Positions 36,870 to 50,139 of a DNA stretch of 64,000 nt are shown here, one piece after another. The notes beneath the pieces were generated by a model. The model was not told the DNA's origin. It did no database searches and worked only from the letters and a program-made list of their open reading frames with translations. Position 1 is the first letter of the stretch. Each line of letters starts with the position of its first letter. The position numbers and the translations under genes are program-made. This DNA comes from Phascolomyces articulosus (Eukaryota > Mucoromycota > Mucoromycetes > Mucorales > Lichtheimiaceae): NCBI GenBank assembly GCA_025677815.1, contig JAIXMP010000004.1:186001-250000 (forward strand). Direction: 5' to 3'.

Positions 36870-39800
36870 GCATTTCGTTAATCTTTTTTTTTCTATCTCA
36901 ATAAAGAAAAGCGGTTTGCTCGAACAGTTTAGAGTTTTCTTTTTTTTTTCTTCTAAATCAAAAGGGAATATTTTGATGATAATGATGACACAGATACGAT
37001 ATATTTTTTTATTTGGGTTTCCTCAAGAGTAGCGAATATGATGTATGGGGAGATTGGATTGGACTAGGCTCATATGGAATATCTTTGAATAACAGCGATG
37101 GATATTTTTTATAAGATGAAAGACGATAGAAATGCAACTTTATAGAATAATGTTGCTATATAAATGTTGTGTCAATGGAAGATTAAATATCAAACAACTG
37201 TTATGACACTATTCGGATGACAGCGAGTTCATGCGGATGGATGAGTTAGTATAGCAAGACTGCGAGCATAAATCTATTAGTGATATTGAACATACCTCCA
37301 TATTTTATTCAACATCTTACAAAATTCAATTAATATATGAAGAAATGACATACATTTGACGAAGATGCGATTCTGTTAAGAAACACCTGGAGGCAAATGA
37401 GTGAGCCTTTGCTGCTTTGACATAAATCCCATTGACAATTTTCCCGCATACTGACTTTAATTATTTGAAATAAATGTCTATTACCATGAACAATAGACTT
37501 GGTAGTCTATCAAATGTTCTATGATGTTCAATCGTTTTATATTTCAATAAAGAGCACCATATATGTCTTTTTTTTATGTGTGTAAAACCATCCTCGTCAT
37601 ATAAAGATAATATCTTGTATACTAATCATAGATAATATAATTGCTGCTTGAGTGTGTCAACGAACGTGCCATACAAAGGGCTGCGTTGACGGTTAACTTT
37701 CTATCTCGTTTTGATAGCAATCACCAGAAGATGTCAAGACGTCAGTTTTACTGATACCGCTGCAGTTGTGTGGTAATTTGCTAGAATATAGGCAGCTCAT
37801 GTGTATACGACTATAACTGGCATTAATTCACTTTTAAATGACATCAATGCCAGAGACACCTCGTGTGGAAAGTGTTTATTAACCATCGACTGTAATGTTG
37901 ATTATTATGATTGGGCAATCATTCACATAGCAGGATCTTACCCTTTTCTACCAGAATAATTTCGCTATTGTGAATATCTTTAACATGTATGAACTATATA
38001 AAAGTGATAGCAATTTTGACATAATTATTCTTGAGTCGTGCTAGCGGTACGAGTTTTTCTTTAGTTGTCCTCAAAATCATTGTGATACAGTGAAAGTTGA
38101 TCTGGTTAATCTCGCCCTTATATTAACTATGCGTATTTTCTTCCTAATTGACTATTTTTCTGTTCGAGTTTTTTTAATACCTTGAGAAAATCACTCCAGC
38201 AAAACTCAATATGAAATTACGGATAGGATCAGCAATTGCTCTAATACTGATAACAACACACTTTTATGTTTACTTGTTCTTTCTGATTATTTACTATTCG
38301 TAGTCACTAGTCAAGTATATGGCTGTACGCTACTATCTCACTCTCAACACAACCATAACCAAAGGTAGCAATCTATGGCGCTGCTTAGTTTTTTTACATC
38401 GCATTTTAATATGTTTTCTGAAATAATACTTTTGAAACCATAGATGCTTTGAATAGAACAATCTTATGGATATTATCAGTAAATAGAAAAATTCATAACA
38501 ATGATTATTTGCATCCTTCGCTACACAGTAACTATATAATATAGCACATGGTTATATCCATTGTAACACTTATTCAAATGGTTTTGTAGTAAAATACATT
38601 GATTGAATTATAGTTTCATGGTAGACGTTATTTGGAATTCCGTGTTGCTTTTTTTATAGCATTACCATTTTCTATATATGAATATTAATATACTTATACT
38701 AGCATCAGCAGCAATTCCAATAAGCTGTATATAAACATATTAGTACAATATGTACCTTTTATAATGCATTGCTTCTCTATGATAAATTTTGGTATGCCTT
38801 TGTTCAAATAATAAAACATTATTCTAAGGCTGCCAATAGTTCCACGATCAAAGCCATCCCATTCAAATACTTTGATAGCTTGCCATGGTAAAACAAACTG
38901 ATGATGATGACGTTAATCCGGTGGAATATGGGCCAGTTGTTAAATTTGTAGATACGCGTTAGGGTCCATTTCGTATATGGTTCTATGGTAGGCGTAGGAT
39001 AAAGATGTTCTTTTTAACATACAAATGTAACGTTCTTTTCATTCCGAATACCTATTTATTATTGCTAATGAAAATTCAACATTTGCTTCTAGTTTATTTG
39101 TTAGAGTAATAAATCCAGTATTTATAACAATATCTTATTAATGTACACGGCAATACTAACTTTGGTGGTACTTTTTTTTTGTGAATAATAAACTGTGGTG
39201 TAGCAAAATAATTTTGTTAATCTCTCCTCGTCATTGATGGAGAATTTATATGCTCAGAGATCATATAATGATGATTTGGATAGAGAATGAAAAAAAAAAC
39301 ATTAGGTGATATGAAATTTGATGTCAAGGTAAAGGGAAATAATCGAGTAAAATCATTGTAAAAAGAGCTATATTCTACTTTACTTCCACTGCCATTTGAG
39401 ATATATATCACCCGACTACTGTAGTTACAATGCTCATTTTTTTTTCCTCAAGATAAGCAGACACCATGATTAAATAGAATGATAAGCTACCAGGCATTGG
39501 TTTTCAGATTATACCAAAGCCGCCAACATTACCTACTTTTTCTTACATTAAGGCATAGAAAACGGATGTTTTATATATGTCTTACTGGTAATAAAAAGAG
39601 TTAGATTGAAGTTTCTACAATCAACCGTCCATTTTATTTTTAATATATAAAAGAATTCATATTATTCCTTAATAGGTTTATACTGTGAATAATAATCATC
39701 ACCACCACCTTCATCTTTATTCTTGATCGTATATATGCAGTTAAAAAAAATATAGTTAGTATAAACCTTATAGCAGATCACAGCAGTACAAACAAAAATG

Positions 39801-41656
39801 ACCAATGCACATTGTTACACATAATAAATATGTGTGGTAGTTGTTATCATCATACTTGTACATCAATGCATGAATGAATAAAATAGTTTAGAAGTATTCA
39901 TGCACACTAAATATTTTTTTTAGTTGTTGTGTTGTGGTACCAGATAGCATAATATGCATGATCAGTTTAATAGAACAAAATATACAGCTTGTTCTGATCT
40001 ATGTATTAAATAATAGTTCATCTTTTTTGTATTGGTTGTACAATAACAACTAATACTTGATGATGATCATCCATCTAATAAAATGTTACCAACTCTTATA
40101 TCTACTTCTCCTTCTTTTAGATAATAATGTGTTTTTTTTGTAACAATGAAAAAAACAACAACTTCATGTTGATTGACATTTTATTAACAAGTTTGATCAA
40201 ATGATATAAAGAAATAAAGCTGATTACTACTGGAATCATCGTCGCGACATATACTAAAGGAGAATAAGTGTATATAATAATGGTCGTAAGTATACGTATA
40301 CGTAGTTGTATATCCTAGAAATAAACTTCTTATTATATATAATAAAAAAAAAGTATGTAAAAAGATGAAGGAATACTGAGATTTTTCCATGACATCAAAA
40401 AATGCGCATGATGCAAATGTCCTTTTGGAAGTTTAGCTTTTTGATTTTGTTAATATTATATATACCGATGTTTGCTGCAGATTTGACTGTGATTTAATGT
40501 AATATCTTTATAGGATTGATAATTTATTTTTACTCTCGGTCTTCCATTCAATCATCAAGATAAGGAGCAATGCATTTTATATTTAATTTTAGAAACAGGA
40601 TTTACATTTATATATGCTTCTTCTTCTCCTCATCATCAGCAACGAGCAAAAAAAGAATACATTATAAATCGTGTGGACGAGACGATATTATTATTATCTC
40701 ATTTTTACTTACCGTATATTAAAACATGTAGTAATACATCTCCTATAATAATAATATAAAATATAATATACCTGCCAGTTACTACCACGCTATTCACTGT
40801 TAAGTCGTAATAATAAACTCAATTATGCACAATAATATAATTATGATGTACTCTCCACTAAAATTAGTATTCATATAAATCTCTTTTTTTGGGAATCTTC
40901 TTCTTTTCTCTTAACCCCTTTATTTTATATATGTACTCCTTATAAATAAAAGATATACATAACATAAAATGATCTATCAATCAAGCATCCATGATCAATC
41001 TCCTAATTCCATTATTTATTTATATTTTGCACGTACCCATTATCCTAAACGATGGATCTGTCCGCAAGTTGCTGTAATAGTGATCTAACACTAAAATGGA
41101 TGATTTCGAATTACTGCTCAATTTTTTTTTACCTTTTGTAGTCTTCTTCTTCCTCCCCCCCCCCAAAATAAAATCATGACCCTCCTGTCTGTTTTAAAAT
41201 ATTAAAGGATTATTTACATTTATGGGTTTTTTCATGTACTCAGCTTTCGTAAATAAGACGGTTTATGCATAAAGTGTACAAGTGTCAATCTATACTGAAC
41301 TTCAAGTGAGAATATGGTCCTTTATCATCATCGCCTTAGTGATATCAAAATTATAATACTTTACATAAAATACGACATTAGTTTATGAATAAAATTTACA
41401 TAAACCTTTATAACTAATATATTGTTTTTGTCGAATGCATTGTATATCGGATACGATGAAAACGTAGCACTTTATTCCTGTCTGAATTTCGTATCCAAAT
41501 CAGGAACAGAGTATAATGCAAGAAGACGAAATGAAAGCCACAAGTTTCTAAGTTGTTCAAGCAGAGCGGAGTTCTGCGACAAACTTTTTTTTTCTTAGGA
41601 AGAAAAAAAAAAGAGGTCAATTCTTTTTTTTTTATTATATAACCAAAAACAATAGA
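36870..41656. other. Long intergenic region, no supportable gene
   Basis: About 4.8 kb after RPL11. Only short frames without domains (for example 39217-39411 and 40184-40390, both minus). The stretch 37640-38400 is somewhat less AT-biased than the rest and may be an eroded repeat. ATT trinucleotide tracts near 41700 lie in the first intron of the next gene. No tRNA or rRNA was found. Confidence 0.45.
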
Positions 41657-42764
41657 ATGGCGGAAGAGTATGTATATCGATTTATATTATGATACCCTAT
41701 TATTACTATTATTATTATTATTATATTCAACTTATTATTATTGAAATGGACGTTTGAGATCATAATTATTGTAAAGAAAAGATAACTAAACTTTTTTTTG
41801 TTACTGTCAATAGATCAGCAGCTCAAATGAACTTTGTTCCCGAAACATTGTTAAAGAAGAGAAAAGTAAATGAAAGACTTGCTGCTGAAAACGCACGGAA
41901 ACGTGCTGAAGAACGCAAGGTAATGAATTCAATCGAAAGGGGAGGAGGCATTAACTCTATGAGAATAGAGAACTATTTCTACTCTTAAAAAAAATAAGGA
42001 ACAAAAAATGTGGCAAAAAAAAAAAAAAAAAAAAAAGATCTGGATCTAAACTGACACGAATGACATTTGACTTGATTCAATAATAATAATAACAATAGGC
42101 TAGACAACGAGCTAGCCGACGACAAGTATTCAAACGTGCTGACGAATTTGTAAAAGAATTTAAAACCAAAGAATATGAACAAGGACGTATTCGTCGTATG
42201 GCTATGCAACACAAACGTAACACTGGCAAGAACAAGAATCCACTTTTGGAAGGAGATGAAGACAAGTCCAATATTGTTGTTTTGGTGATTCGTACACGTA
42301 ATAGCCACAACATTCATCCCAAAGTGAAAAAGACATTAAAGAAAATGCGATTGCATCAAGAAAACGATGCTGTATTTTTACGATTGGATGGCATGACACG
42401 GAAAAATCTCAAGGTGGTGTTACCTTATGTTAAGTTTGGTAGTGCCAATTTGAATACCGTACGAGAATTGTTGGTCAAGCGTGGACATGCAATGATTAGT
42501 GGACACCGAAAACCTATTTCAGACAATACCATGATTGAAGAACAATTGGGTGAACAAGGTATCATTTGTGTGGATGATATTATTCATGAATTGGTCACTT
42601 GCGGTGAAAACTTTGATAAGGTTAATCAATTCTTGTGTCCCTTCAAGTTGAATAAGCAAATGGGAAGATGGCGTGAGAAGCGATTGAAGGAATATTCTGC
42701 AAAGGAAGATGGTGAGGAAGTGTCCGAAATTGATGTGAACCAGTTAGTCGAGACTCTTAATTAG
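41657..42764 (+). CDS. RLP7: Rlp7/RPL7L1-like ribosome biogenesis factor (uL30 family)
   Basis: Three exons: 41657-41667 (11 nt), 41814-41919 and 42099-42764; 260 residues in consistent phase. The N terminus is rich in Lys, Arg and Glu (LLKKRKVNERLAAENARKRA). The C-terminal two thirds is a uL30 fold with VVLVIRTRN, RKNLKVVLPYVKFG and the nearly invariant EEQLGEQGIICVDDIIHEL. The ending EIDVNQLVETLN matches the Rlp7-type tail rather than the ribosomal protein uL30/RPL7 tail. Rlp7 acts in the nucleolus in 27S pre-rRNA processing and ITS2 folding. The main alternative is RPL7 itself; the lack of RPL7's C-terminal motif and the EEQLG sequence favour Rlp7. The protein is shorter than yeast Rlp7 and closer in size to animal RPL7L1. 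Confidence 0.8.
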
Positions 42765-43386
42765 TTTTTCATATTTCTTCAATATCATTTTTATTATTTT
42801 TCTTATATATTATTATTATATATATCTCTTTACGAACAAACACACTCACACACTCTCACATTACGCATTTATATACACTCTAACGCAACTCCACCTATCA
42901 ACATAAATCACTCATATATATATTTATACATGTATTAACAACAACATTTGCTTCTCATTTCTTTTTTTTTCTTCTTTTTAATTGGTTTTTTTTCCCTTTT
43001 CAAATATATATTTTTCTTGTTTTTTTTTGTATTTTTTTCCTTTTCAAAAACTTTATCATGCAAAGCTTATTTTAGGGTATTTATCCCGCGGGCACTGTAC
43101 AAAGTGATACAGAAATAAGTTATTTCATTTTATTTTTGCTGATATAATCTGGATACAATATTATTTGATGGGATTATAGGATTGATGATATAAAAGTTTT
43201 GTGTGAGAGAAATATACGTCGTAAATAAACCCGGGTTTTATGAAAGAAAAGGTTATGTAATCGCTTGAAACACTCTCTCCTGTACAACTTTTTAAAAATG
43301 TAGGGTTTTCCCACAGACCATGCATAAAAGCAAATTCACGTAAAGTTGTTTTTAATTTCCTTTATATTTTTTAAATACCAAACAAT
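42765..43386. promoter_or_regulatory. Intergenic: RLP7 3' flank and mannanase promoter
   Basis: T-rich, with a TATATT-like stretch and a CCGCGG palindrome at 43087-43092. CATAAAAG at 43321-43328, about 60 bases before the mannanase ATG, is a possible TATA-type element. No other feature. Confidence 0.35.
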
Positions 43387-45619
43387 ATGAAGTTACTTAC
43401 GTTGGCACTTGCACTGACACTTACTTTGACTGGAAGGGATATCAGTGAAGCAGCTCCTCACCATGGACACGACTCGGCTGGTTATGTCAAAGTAGCAGAG
43501 GACGGAAAAGGTTTTACACGGAATGGCGAACCTTACCTCATTCGAGGAGCCAACTATTGGCAAGGCATGAATCTAGGTGCTGATGAATGTAGCGGTGGTG
43601 ATCGTCATCGATTAGAAAAAGAAATGAAGCTCTTGGTGAATATGGGTATCAATAACCTTCGTGTTATGGCGTCTGTTGAAGGTCCTGACGACCAACCTGT
43701 TCGTATTCGTCCTTCATTAATGTATGCTCCTGGAGAATATAATGAAGGTGTCTTTCAAGGTCTTGATTATCTTTTGGATGCTATGGGTCGTCACGGGTTG
43801 ACAGCTGTTAGTAAGTTATCATATTGTATAAAAAATCATGCAAAAAAAAAAAGAAAGCGAAAGGGAAGTTTATGTGCATGGATAGTAACAAATTGACTCA
43901 AAAAAAAAAAAATACTAGTGACACTGAATAATTACTGGCAATGGTCTGGAGGGTAAATATTTCTATATTCTGTGGGAAAAAAAATATGTTTTTCTGTTTT
44001 GATGTTTATTATATCTGACGGGTTTTTATGATAGATTTGCACAATATGTAGCATGGATCGACAAGAATCAAACAGCTTATCCATTCCCCTCAGAAAGTAA
44101 TAATATTTCATAAGATGACACAACAGCTCTATTGAAATTAAAAAAAGAAACATATTCCTTATGAATACCCCTTTGTTATACTAACAACAATAACAACTAT
44201 GATAATCATAGATGAAGGTTGGGATGAATTCACCAAATATAGTGCTCGATTCTACAATGATACGGAAATTTATGAGGAAGCACAGAGCATGTGGAGAAAA
44301 CACATTGAAACCGTTATTTCACGTCGTAACACGATCAACGGCAAGATCTACCGAGATGATCCGGTTATTATGTGTAGGATAATGAGATGATACTTTTGGT
44401 TTTTTTTAAAAAAAAAAAAATGCTGCATGGTAGCACTAACCAATTATAATTACATTAGCGTGGCAGCTTGCCAACGAACCTCAAGAAGGTCCTCTTTCAT
44501 GGTTCGAAGAGACCTCGGCTTTTATCAAGGATTTAGCACCAAACCATTTGTAAGCATTTTATCATTCACTCATTTATGATGACACAGAGATACATTCGGC
44601 ATTGATTTTAAGAATAGTAAAATAACAACAATGTATTACCTATTCTTATTTTTTTTATATTAATTAATCATATGGATTTCATTCATTTGGGGAATAATTA
44701 TGATTTGTTACCAGGGTTTCTGCCGGCCTTGAATCTAAATTGGATCAATACGACTTTAACCGTGCACATACCCCCAAGGATATTGACTATACCACTTGCC
44801 ATTTATGGGTTGAAAAGTAAGTGTATTACAACATGTGTTGATCTTTTCCTCCTCCTCATCTTGATTTCCTCCTATGGAAAAACAGAAATATCGACTTTGA
44901 TATATACATACACCATGAGGGTTCATTTTCTATCTAAAGCAATAGAATTCTATGTTACTACCATCCACTTATAGCACTCGATCCCCTTTTTACTCCCTTT
45001 ACTCAAAAAGCAATCTCCCTTTCCTCTCCCCCAAGTATTCATATATTAACAAAATGTGTGTTTTTTATTTTATTATGATATGCAAAGTTGGGAAATTTAC
45101 GACCCGAGTAATGAAAGTTCAATTGAAGATGCCATGACTTATGCAGATGACTATGTGCATAGTCGAGCTCAATGGGCCGCTGAATTGAATAAACCAATCG
45201 TAATGGAGGAATTTGGCATGGTAAATAATAATCAATAGTCTCCATCTTTGTAAATATAAAACAACAGTACACTCATCAGATTCCTATCATCTTTATAGGC
45301 TCGTGACGCATGGATCAAACCAGGCGATGAAGATTTTAAATATGATCCTGAGACACCTACGGCTCATAAAGATCGATATTATAAAGGCATCTTTGATAAT
45401 ATTGTTACACTGGCAAAGAAGGGACAATTTTCTGGTAGTAACTTTTGGGCATATGCTGGTTTAGGTCGAGCAACGGATTATCCTAATCAATATGGCATGG
45501 TCTGGGTTGCAGATCCGCCTCATGAAAAGAGAGGCTGGTATTCAGTGTATGATAAAGATACAACTGTCAAAGTGATTGAAGACTACAATGCCCAATTAAA
45601 GGCATTAGAAGAGAAGTAG
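43387..45619 (+). CDS. Secreted mannan endo-1,4-beta-mannosidase (GH5, subfamily 7 type)
   Basis: Eight exons in phase (43387-43810, 43919-43952, 44035-44096, 44212-44373, 44459-44549, 44715-44816, 45088-45220, 45299-45619) give 442 residues. A signal peptide is clear (MKLLTLALALTLTLT, cleavage about residue 22). GH5 landmarks follow: LIRGANYWQGMNLG, LRVMASVEGPDDQPVRI, LNNYWQWSGGFAQYV, the acid/base Glu234 in WQLANEP and the nucleophile in VMEEFGM (Glu333 most likely). Near the C terminus FWAYAGLGR matches the mannanase active-site Trp strand. It hydrolyses beta-1,4-mannan chains outside the cell, a plant-wall or gum degradation role. There is no carbohydrate-binding module. Small exons, one of only 34 nt, are unusual but every junction keeps phase. 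Confidence 0.95.
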
Positions 45620-46339
45620 GCAGATATATTGATATATATAAATATATATGTAATTATATATATAAAATCATAATTACAATTAAATATAATAAAAAAGGGG
45701 TGAGCACGGTCAACCCATTGAAGTGCTGACATAAGGTTGCACGGCATAGAAAGAGCATGCGGGATGATCGCCATTACTGATTTGGGTAAGATGGGCAGTT
45801 GGACGATAAAAGGGGATCGTGACAGGTGTGTGTGCAGCATACCGTGATGATGTGCATCCATGTGTTTGATCCTTATCCTACTACTACTATTACTATTGCT
45901 ACCTTATTCTATTACAGTGAGATCCAGACACACACCCACACTGAGAGCATAATAGTTTGGAGTTATAGTTGGAGTAGCAGTAGCACACTACATAATATAC
46001 TAAATACGGACCCATGAATGTGATGAATATTACAATAGTGATGCTCTTTTTCTCTATCTTCTTCTTGCTCTTCTCCCCCTATTCTATTATACTTAATTCT
46101 CTCCCCTTCCTTTCTTTCACTTGCTCCCCCCATTGTGTTTTATATATAAATACGTCGATACATCAAAACAATTAAAAAGGGTCAGCTCTCATCTCAATTG
46201 TTAAACTTATTTCTTTAAATCTTTCCACTTTTTTAAGACTTGCACACACTTTAACCTACTATATTTTTTTGTTTACAAAAAGACATAGTTATTATTATTC
46301 TTATTTATTTTTTTTACATACATAATACATATACATCCA
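45620..46339. promoter_or_regulatory. Intergenic: mannanase 3' flank and kinase promoter
   Basis: TATATATAAATA at 46140-46151 is a good TATA-box candidate about 190 bases upstream of the kinase ATG, and C/T-rich tracts follow it. No coding frame is supportable. Confidence 0.4.
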
Positions 46340-47489
46340 ATGCCTTCTATAACTGCTCCACCCACCTCTTTACACCCAGGTTTTGCTTCAAAATATATTT
46401 TAGGCGATGAACTCGGAAGTGGTGGTTTTGGTTTTGTCATGTCAGCTACCGAACGTGAAACTGGAATTGAACGTGCGGTCAAATTTATTTACAAAGCCAA
46501 AGTACCTGCCAGTGCTTGGGTCACCACAAGAAGCAATGAGCGTATGCCTATGGAGATTTACGTTCTTAAACATGTTCGACATCCTAATGTCGTTCGTTAC
46601 ATGGACTCATTTGAAGACAATACATTTTTTTATTTGGTCATGGAACTTCATGGCAGTCAGTGGATCTCACCTGCACCTACCACCACACCAGCACAACCAC
46701 AATTATTAACAACAGCTGAGGTACAGTTACCCCCATCGCCCCCAGCTTCACCACAATTATCCAATGATTCCTGTGACGAAGATGACGATATTGCTGAACG
46801 ACGACCACCCACTCGACGACCTTCCTGTGACCTCTTTGAATGTATCGAACAACACAGACGTCTTGATGAAAATCTTGCCAAAAAGATCTTTTTACAAATC
46901 ATTGATTGTGTTGCCTACCTTGATAACAAAGGTGTTTGTCATCGAGATATCAAAGATGAAAATATTGTCATTGATAGTGATTATAATGTAAGTCATCTAT
47001 AAAACAACTTATTTTTTTTTGGATGCATGTAAATATTATATCATAACAACCATTATCAGGATTATCATTGTCATAATATATATAACATGGTCTCTAATTG
47101 AAATCACATGTAAATGTTTATAGGTCAAATTGATTGACTTTGGCTCGGCTGTGCTATTGCCTCGTCGTCAACAAAATGGTCACCGCAAATTATGTTTACA
47201 TTCCAAATTCTATGGTACTGTATCGTTTGCCTCTCCCGAAATCCTTGTTGGAAAACCTTACCAAGCAGAACCTGCTGAAGTGTGGGCATTAGGTGTTTTG
47301 CTTTATACCATGTTGTTTGGAGAAGTTCCCTTTGCCAACCCAACTATGGCAATCGCAGGTCGATTCGCTAAACCAAAGGTCCAGGTCTCAGTCAAGTGCA
47401 TGCACCTGATCCACTGTATGCTTACTCCATCGGCTTCCAAGCGGCTTTCTATCCATCAGGTGCTGAGCCATCCTTGGTTACGCTCTTAA
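46340..47489 (+). CDS. PASK-like serine/threonine protein kinase (kinase domain only)
   Basis: Two exons, 46340-46987 and 47124-47489, give 337 residues. The protein is almost entirely kinase domain: Gly loop GSGGFGFV (26-33), ATP lysine in AVKF (Lys48), catalytic loop HRDIKDEN (from His201) and DFGSA (Asp221). MELHG, the DIKDENIVI run and KLIDFGSA resemble PAS kinase and, more distantly, PIM kinases of the CAMK group. The APE motif reads SPE. About 50 residues rich in Pro, Thr, Ser and Asp are inserted between the hinge and helix D, and there is no PAS domain. Such kinases in fungi link nutrient state to sugar partitioning; the substrate here is unknown. An alternative is a lineage-specific PIM-like kinase. 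Confidence 0.85.
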
Positions 47490-48554
47490 ATAATTAATTA
47501 TTATTACGATATATAGTTCAAGACTGACGGACAACAACAACAACCCTTTCATTATTAATTCAACCCATCACAACAAAGAACAATCATATTACTACCACTA
47601 CTATTACTACAATAACATCAAAGAATATTTCTCGCACCAATCACAATTACAACACACATCATTTCTTCTCATTATCACATATTCCCCACTTAATATTATT
47701 ATTATTATATACCACATTTTGCATTTTTTTTTGTTCTTTCTTTCTTTCTTTCTTATTATTATTCCTAATTTCATCCAAATACCCGTACAAACACACACAT
47801 CAAACTCAAACTCCTTATTGCATTATTTTTAACTTCACAACAACACATTTTACATGTTCATTTTAAGCTTTTCCTAATATTATCTCATTTTTTCAACCCC
47901 CCCCTCTCCCCAAAAATCCATAATTTCATCCATCCGCATTAACATTTTTTTATATACATCAACACATTAATTATCAACTCTCACACACCCCTTCTACCTC
48001 TCTCTGTTCTCCTCATTTATTATTCACATCTTTTTTCACTCTCATCATCATCATTATCACTATCATCATTTTCACCTCCTTTTCTTTTATATATATATAT
48101 ATATACCAAAAAAAAAAGTAAGATCGCAGATTTTTACAAGCTATTTATGAAATTAATCAAATTGGGTCGCGCAATTGAATTATATATGTTATTTTTTTCT
48201 TTCTTTTTTTTAATAAAAAAAACGCAAGCTGCATTGTCGTGCATTAATGTAAAATAATAACAAATTATAATTATAAACAATGAAAAGTAATAATGACTGA
48301 TGAATTTGGATGAATTGAAATTATATAAATGATATGATGCCATTTCCTTTCTTATTATTTGGGGGAAAATACATAAAAGTGAGAGGGGAGGTGGTAATAT
48401 AGAAAAAGAGAGAGAGAGAAGGAGGTGTAAAAAAAAGTTACTATTTTTTGGTTCATTTGGGAGTTTTTTTGGTATGATTTCTGTTTCTCTAAATTCAAAT
48501 CTAAAAAATGCTTTTTTGGTAGGTAAGAGTGTGTATACAAGAATAATAATCAAC
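47490..48554. other. Intergenic between convergent kinase and MIA40 genes
   Basis: C/A- and C/T-rich sequence after the kinase with a TA tract at about 48089-48105. The frames seen at 48134-48553 are low complexity. It should contain both 3' UTRs. Confidence 0.45.
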
Positions 48555-49279
48555 TTAGAACCAAGATGAGACCCATGAGGAGAAAGAAGATGACTCCCCT
48601 TCTTCCAATACAGAGGAAGCTACCACATTCGATGATGAAGATGACTCCTCTTCTTTAGGTGTTTCTTTTTCTTCTGATGATGATGATGCTGCTGGTTCTG
48701 CTGATTTCTTTTCTTCTACGACTTCATCTTCATCGTCATCGTCATCAATCTCATCACCATAGACATCGGGATGTTGTCGGAAACAATTTTGCATATCTCT
48801 AAACTTGTCAACACAATCAACGCCCTTGGGTTCAGCATTGGAATACACAAAACAGCTAAAAGCAGCCTTGAATTCTTCACCACAAGGTCCCTGAGCCATA
48901 CCTCCTAAACCTATTTTCAACATGTCAACCAAACGTTCATCAATAAGAAAAAAGATGCCTATCTCTCTCTCCTTTCCCGTTTCTTTTTTTTCTTTCCTCG
49001 CTTTCTCCCAAAACAAACTCATTTTTTTTCACTCGTTCTTTTTTTTATTTATCACCCTACAATATGAACGTCACACAGGAGGAGAGAATCAGAAGGGAAA
49101 TAAAACTTACAAGGACATTCCCAGTTAATTTCCCCGGTTTCGGGATCGTATGCTGCAGCTTGATCCTTTTCATTAGAATCGTCATTAGATTTAGGTGGTT
49201 CAATGTCAGGTTGTTGATCTACATATTCCTTGTCAACGAATAAAACAGTATCCTTGCCGTCTTTTGCTGCGTATGCCAT
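48555..49279 (-). CDS. MIA40: Mia40/CHCHD4 intermembrane-space oxidoreductase
   Basis: Two exons, 49111-49279 and 48555-48910, give 174 residues. The junction recreates the redox-active CPC motif followed by [13 protein letters not shown], the Mia40 signature. The twin CX9C core is complete ([13 protein letters not shown] and [11 protein letters not shown]) and is followed by HPDVYGDE. The tail is very acidic and Ser-rich. Mia40 oxidises and traps small cysteine proteins in the mitochondrial intermembrane space with Erv1. The N terminus ([13 protein letters not shown]) resembles the short soluble animal CHCHD4 form and has no presequence or membrane helix, unlike the yeast protein. The acceptor at 48911 (AATAG) was chosen because it alone joins the CPC motif in frame. 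Confidence 0.94.
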
Positions 49280-49778
49280 TGTTATATTATATATGTATAT
49301 AGGTTATGTATAAATTAGGTAGTATGTGTATGTGTACAAATGTGCAAGTAGAAAAAAATAAACAAGTTGCTTAAAAAAAAAAAAGTTGTCAACAATCCGT
49401 TCCTATTCTTCTCTTTGTAATCTATTTGGTCTCAAACTTCCGCTGGCTCAAAAAAGTGTGACTTAATTTTGGTATCGGGTTTAGTATAATGCCGAACTTC
49501 ATAATCCCAGGTCCCTAACTCGCTTAGTAATATCCCTCAGGTCGCACTGGCTTATTTAGTATTCCTAGCGTCCTTGTGCTGGTTATACCTGAAGAATACT
49601 TTATATACGAATAGACGTTTCATTGTTTCAAGTTATTTATTGTTATTTATCATTATTATCTTATACGCCCTCATTACTACTATGTTATAGGTTCTAATAA
49701 TAACATCATCCTTCATTATTATTATTATTATCATTGAAACATACACAGATGGGTTGACTGGAAGTCAACACGATACTA
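49280..49778. promoter_or_regulatory. MIA40 upstream region
   Basis: AT-rich 5' flank of MIA40. It contains a small hairpin GTTGACTGGAAGTCAAC at 49753-49769, immediately next to the MITE and sharing its GTTGACTG core. No gene. Confidence 0.4.
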
Positions 49779-49859
49779 CAGTCAACCCCGTTTTTTGTAG
49801 GTGTAGTATATTTTTTTTTAAAAAAAAAAGCGAGGATGCGAAAAAGCGGGGGTTGACTG
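49779..49859. mobile_element. 81-bp MITE with CAGTCAACCCC termini and TA target duplication
   Basis: The left end CAGTCAACCCCG and right end CGGGGGTTGACTG are inverted copies of each other. Both are flanked directly by TA (49777-49778 and 49860-49861). The interior is T and A runs with a GCGAGGATGCGAAAAAGC part. Inverted ends starting CAGT and TA duplication are the hallmarks of Tc1/mariner-pogo superfamily elements. It is too short to encode a transposase, so it would be non-autonomous. A related end lies at 13262-13284. Confidence 0.75.
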
Positions 49860-50139
49860 TAAACGGTCTAGATGACCATACCTATGGATTGACGATTAGT
49901 ATGATTTTATAATTCAATAAACTGGATCGATCATTTTGAGTCTCGTTGATTTATCATTGTCTCTTTTTCAATTATTTGATTTTATAAATATATCAATAAC
50001 AGAGGTTTATGTTTGCATGAAAAATGATATAAAAGGACGGCAATACCTTACAAAGTTCAGGGCTTTTTTCTCATTCCAACATTTTTTTTTGGTTCTTTTT
50101 CGTGGATCCCTATTTTCTTTAAAAAAATGAGTGAGATGG

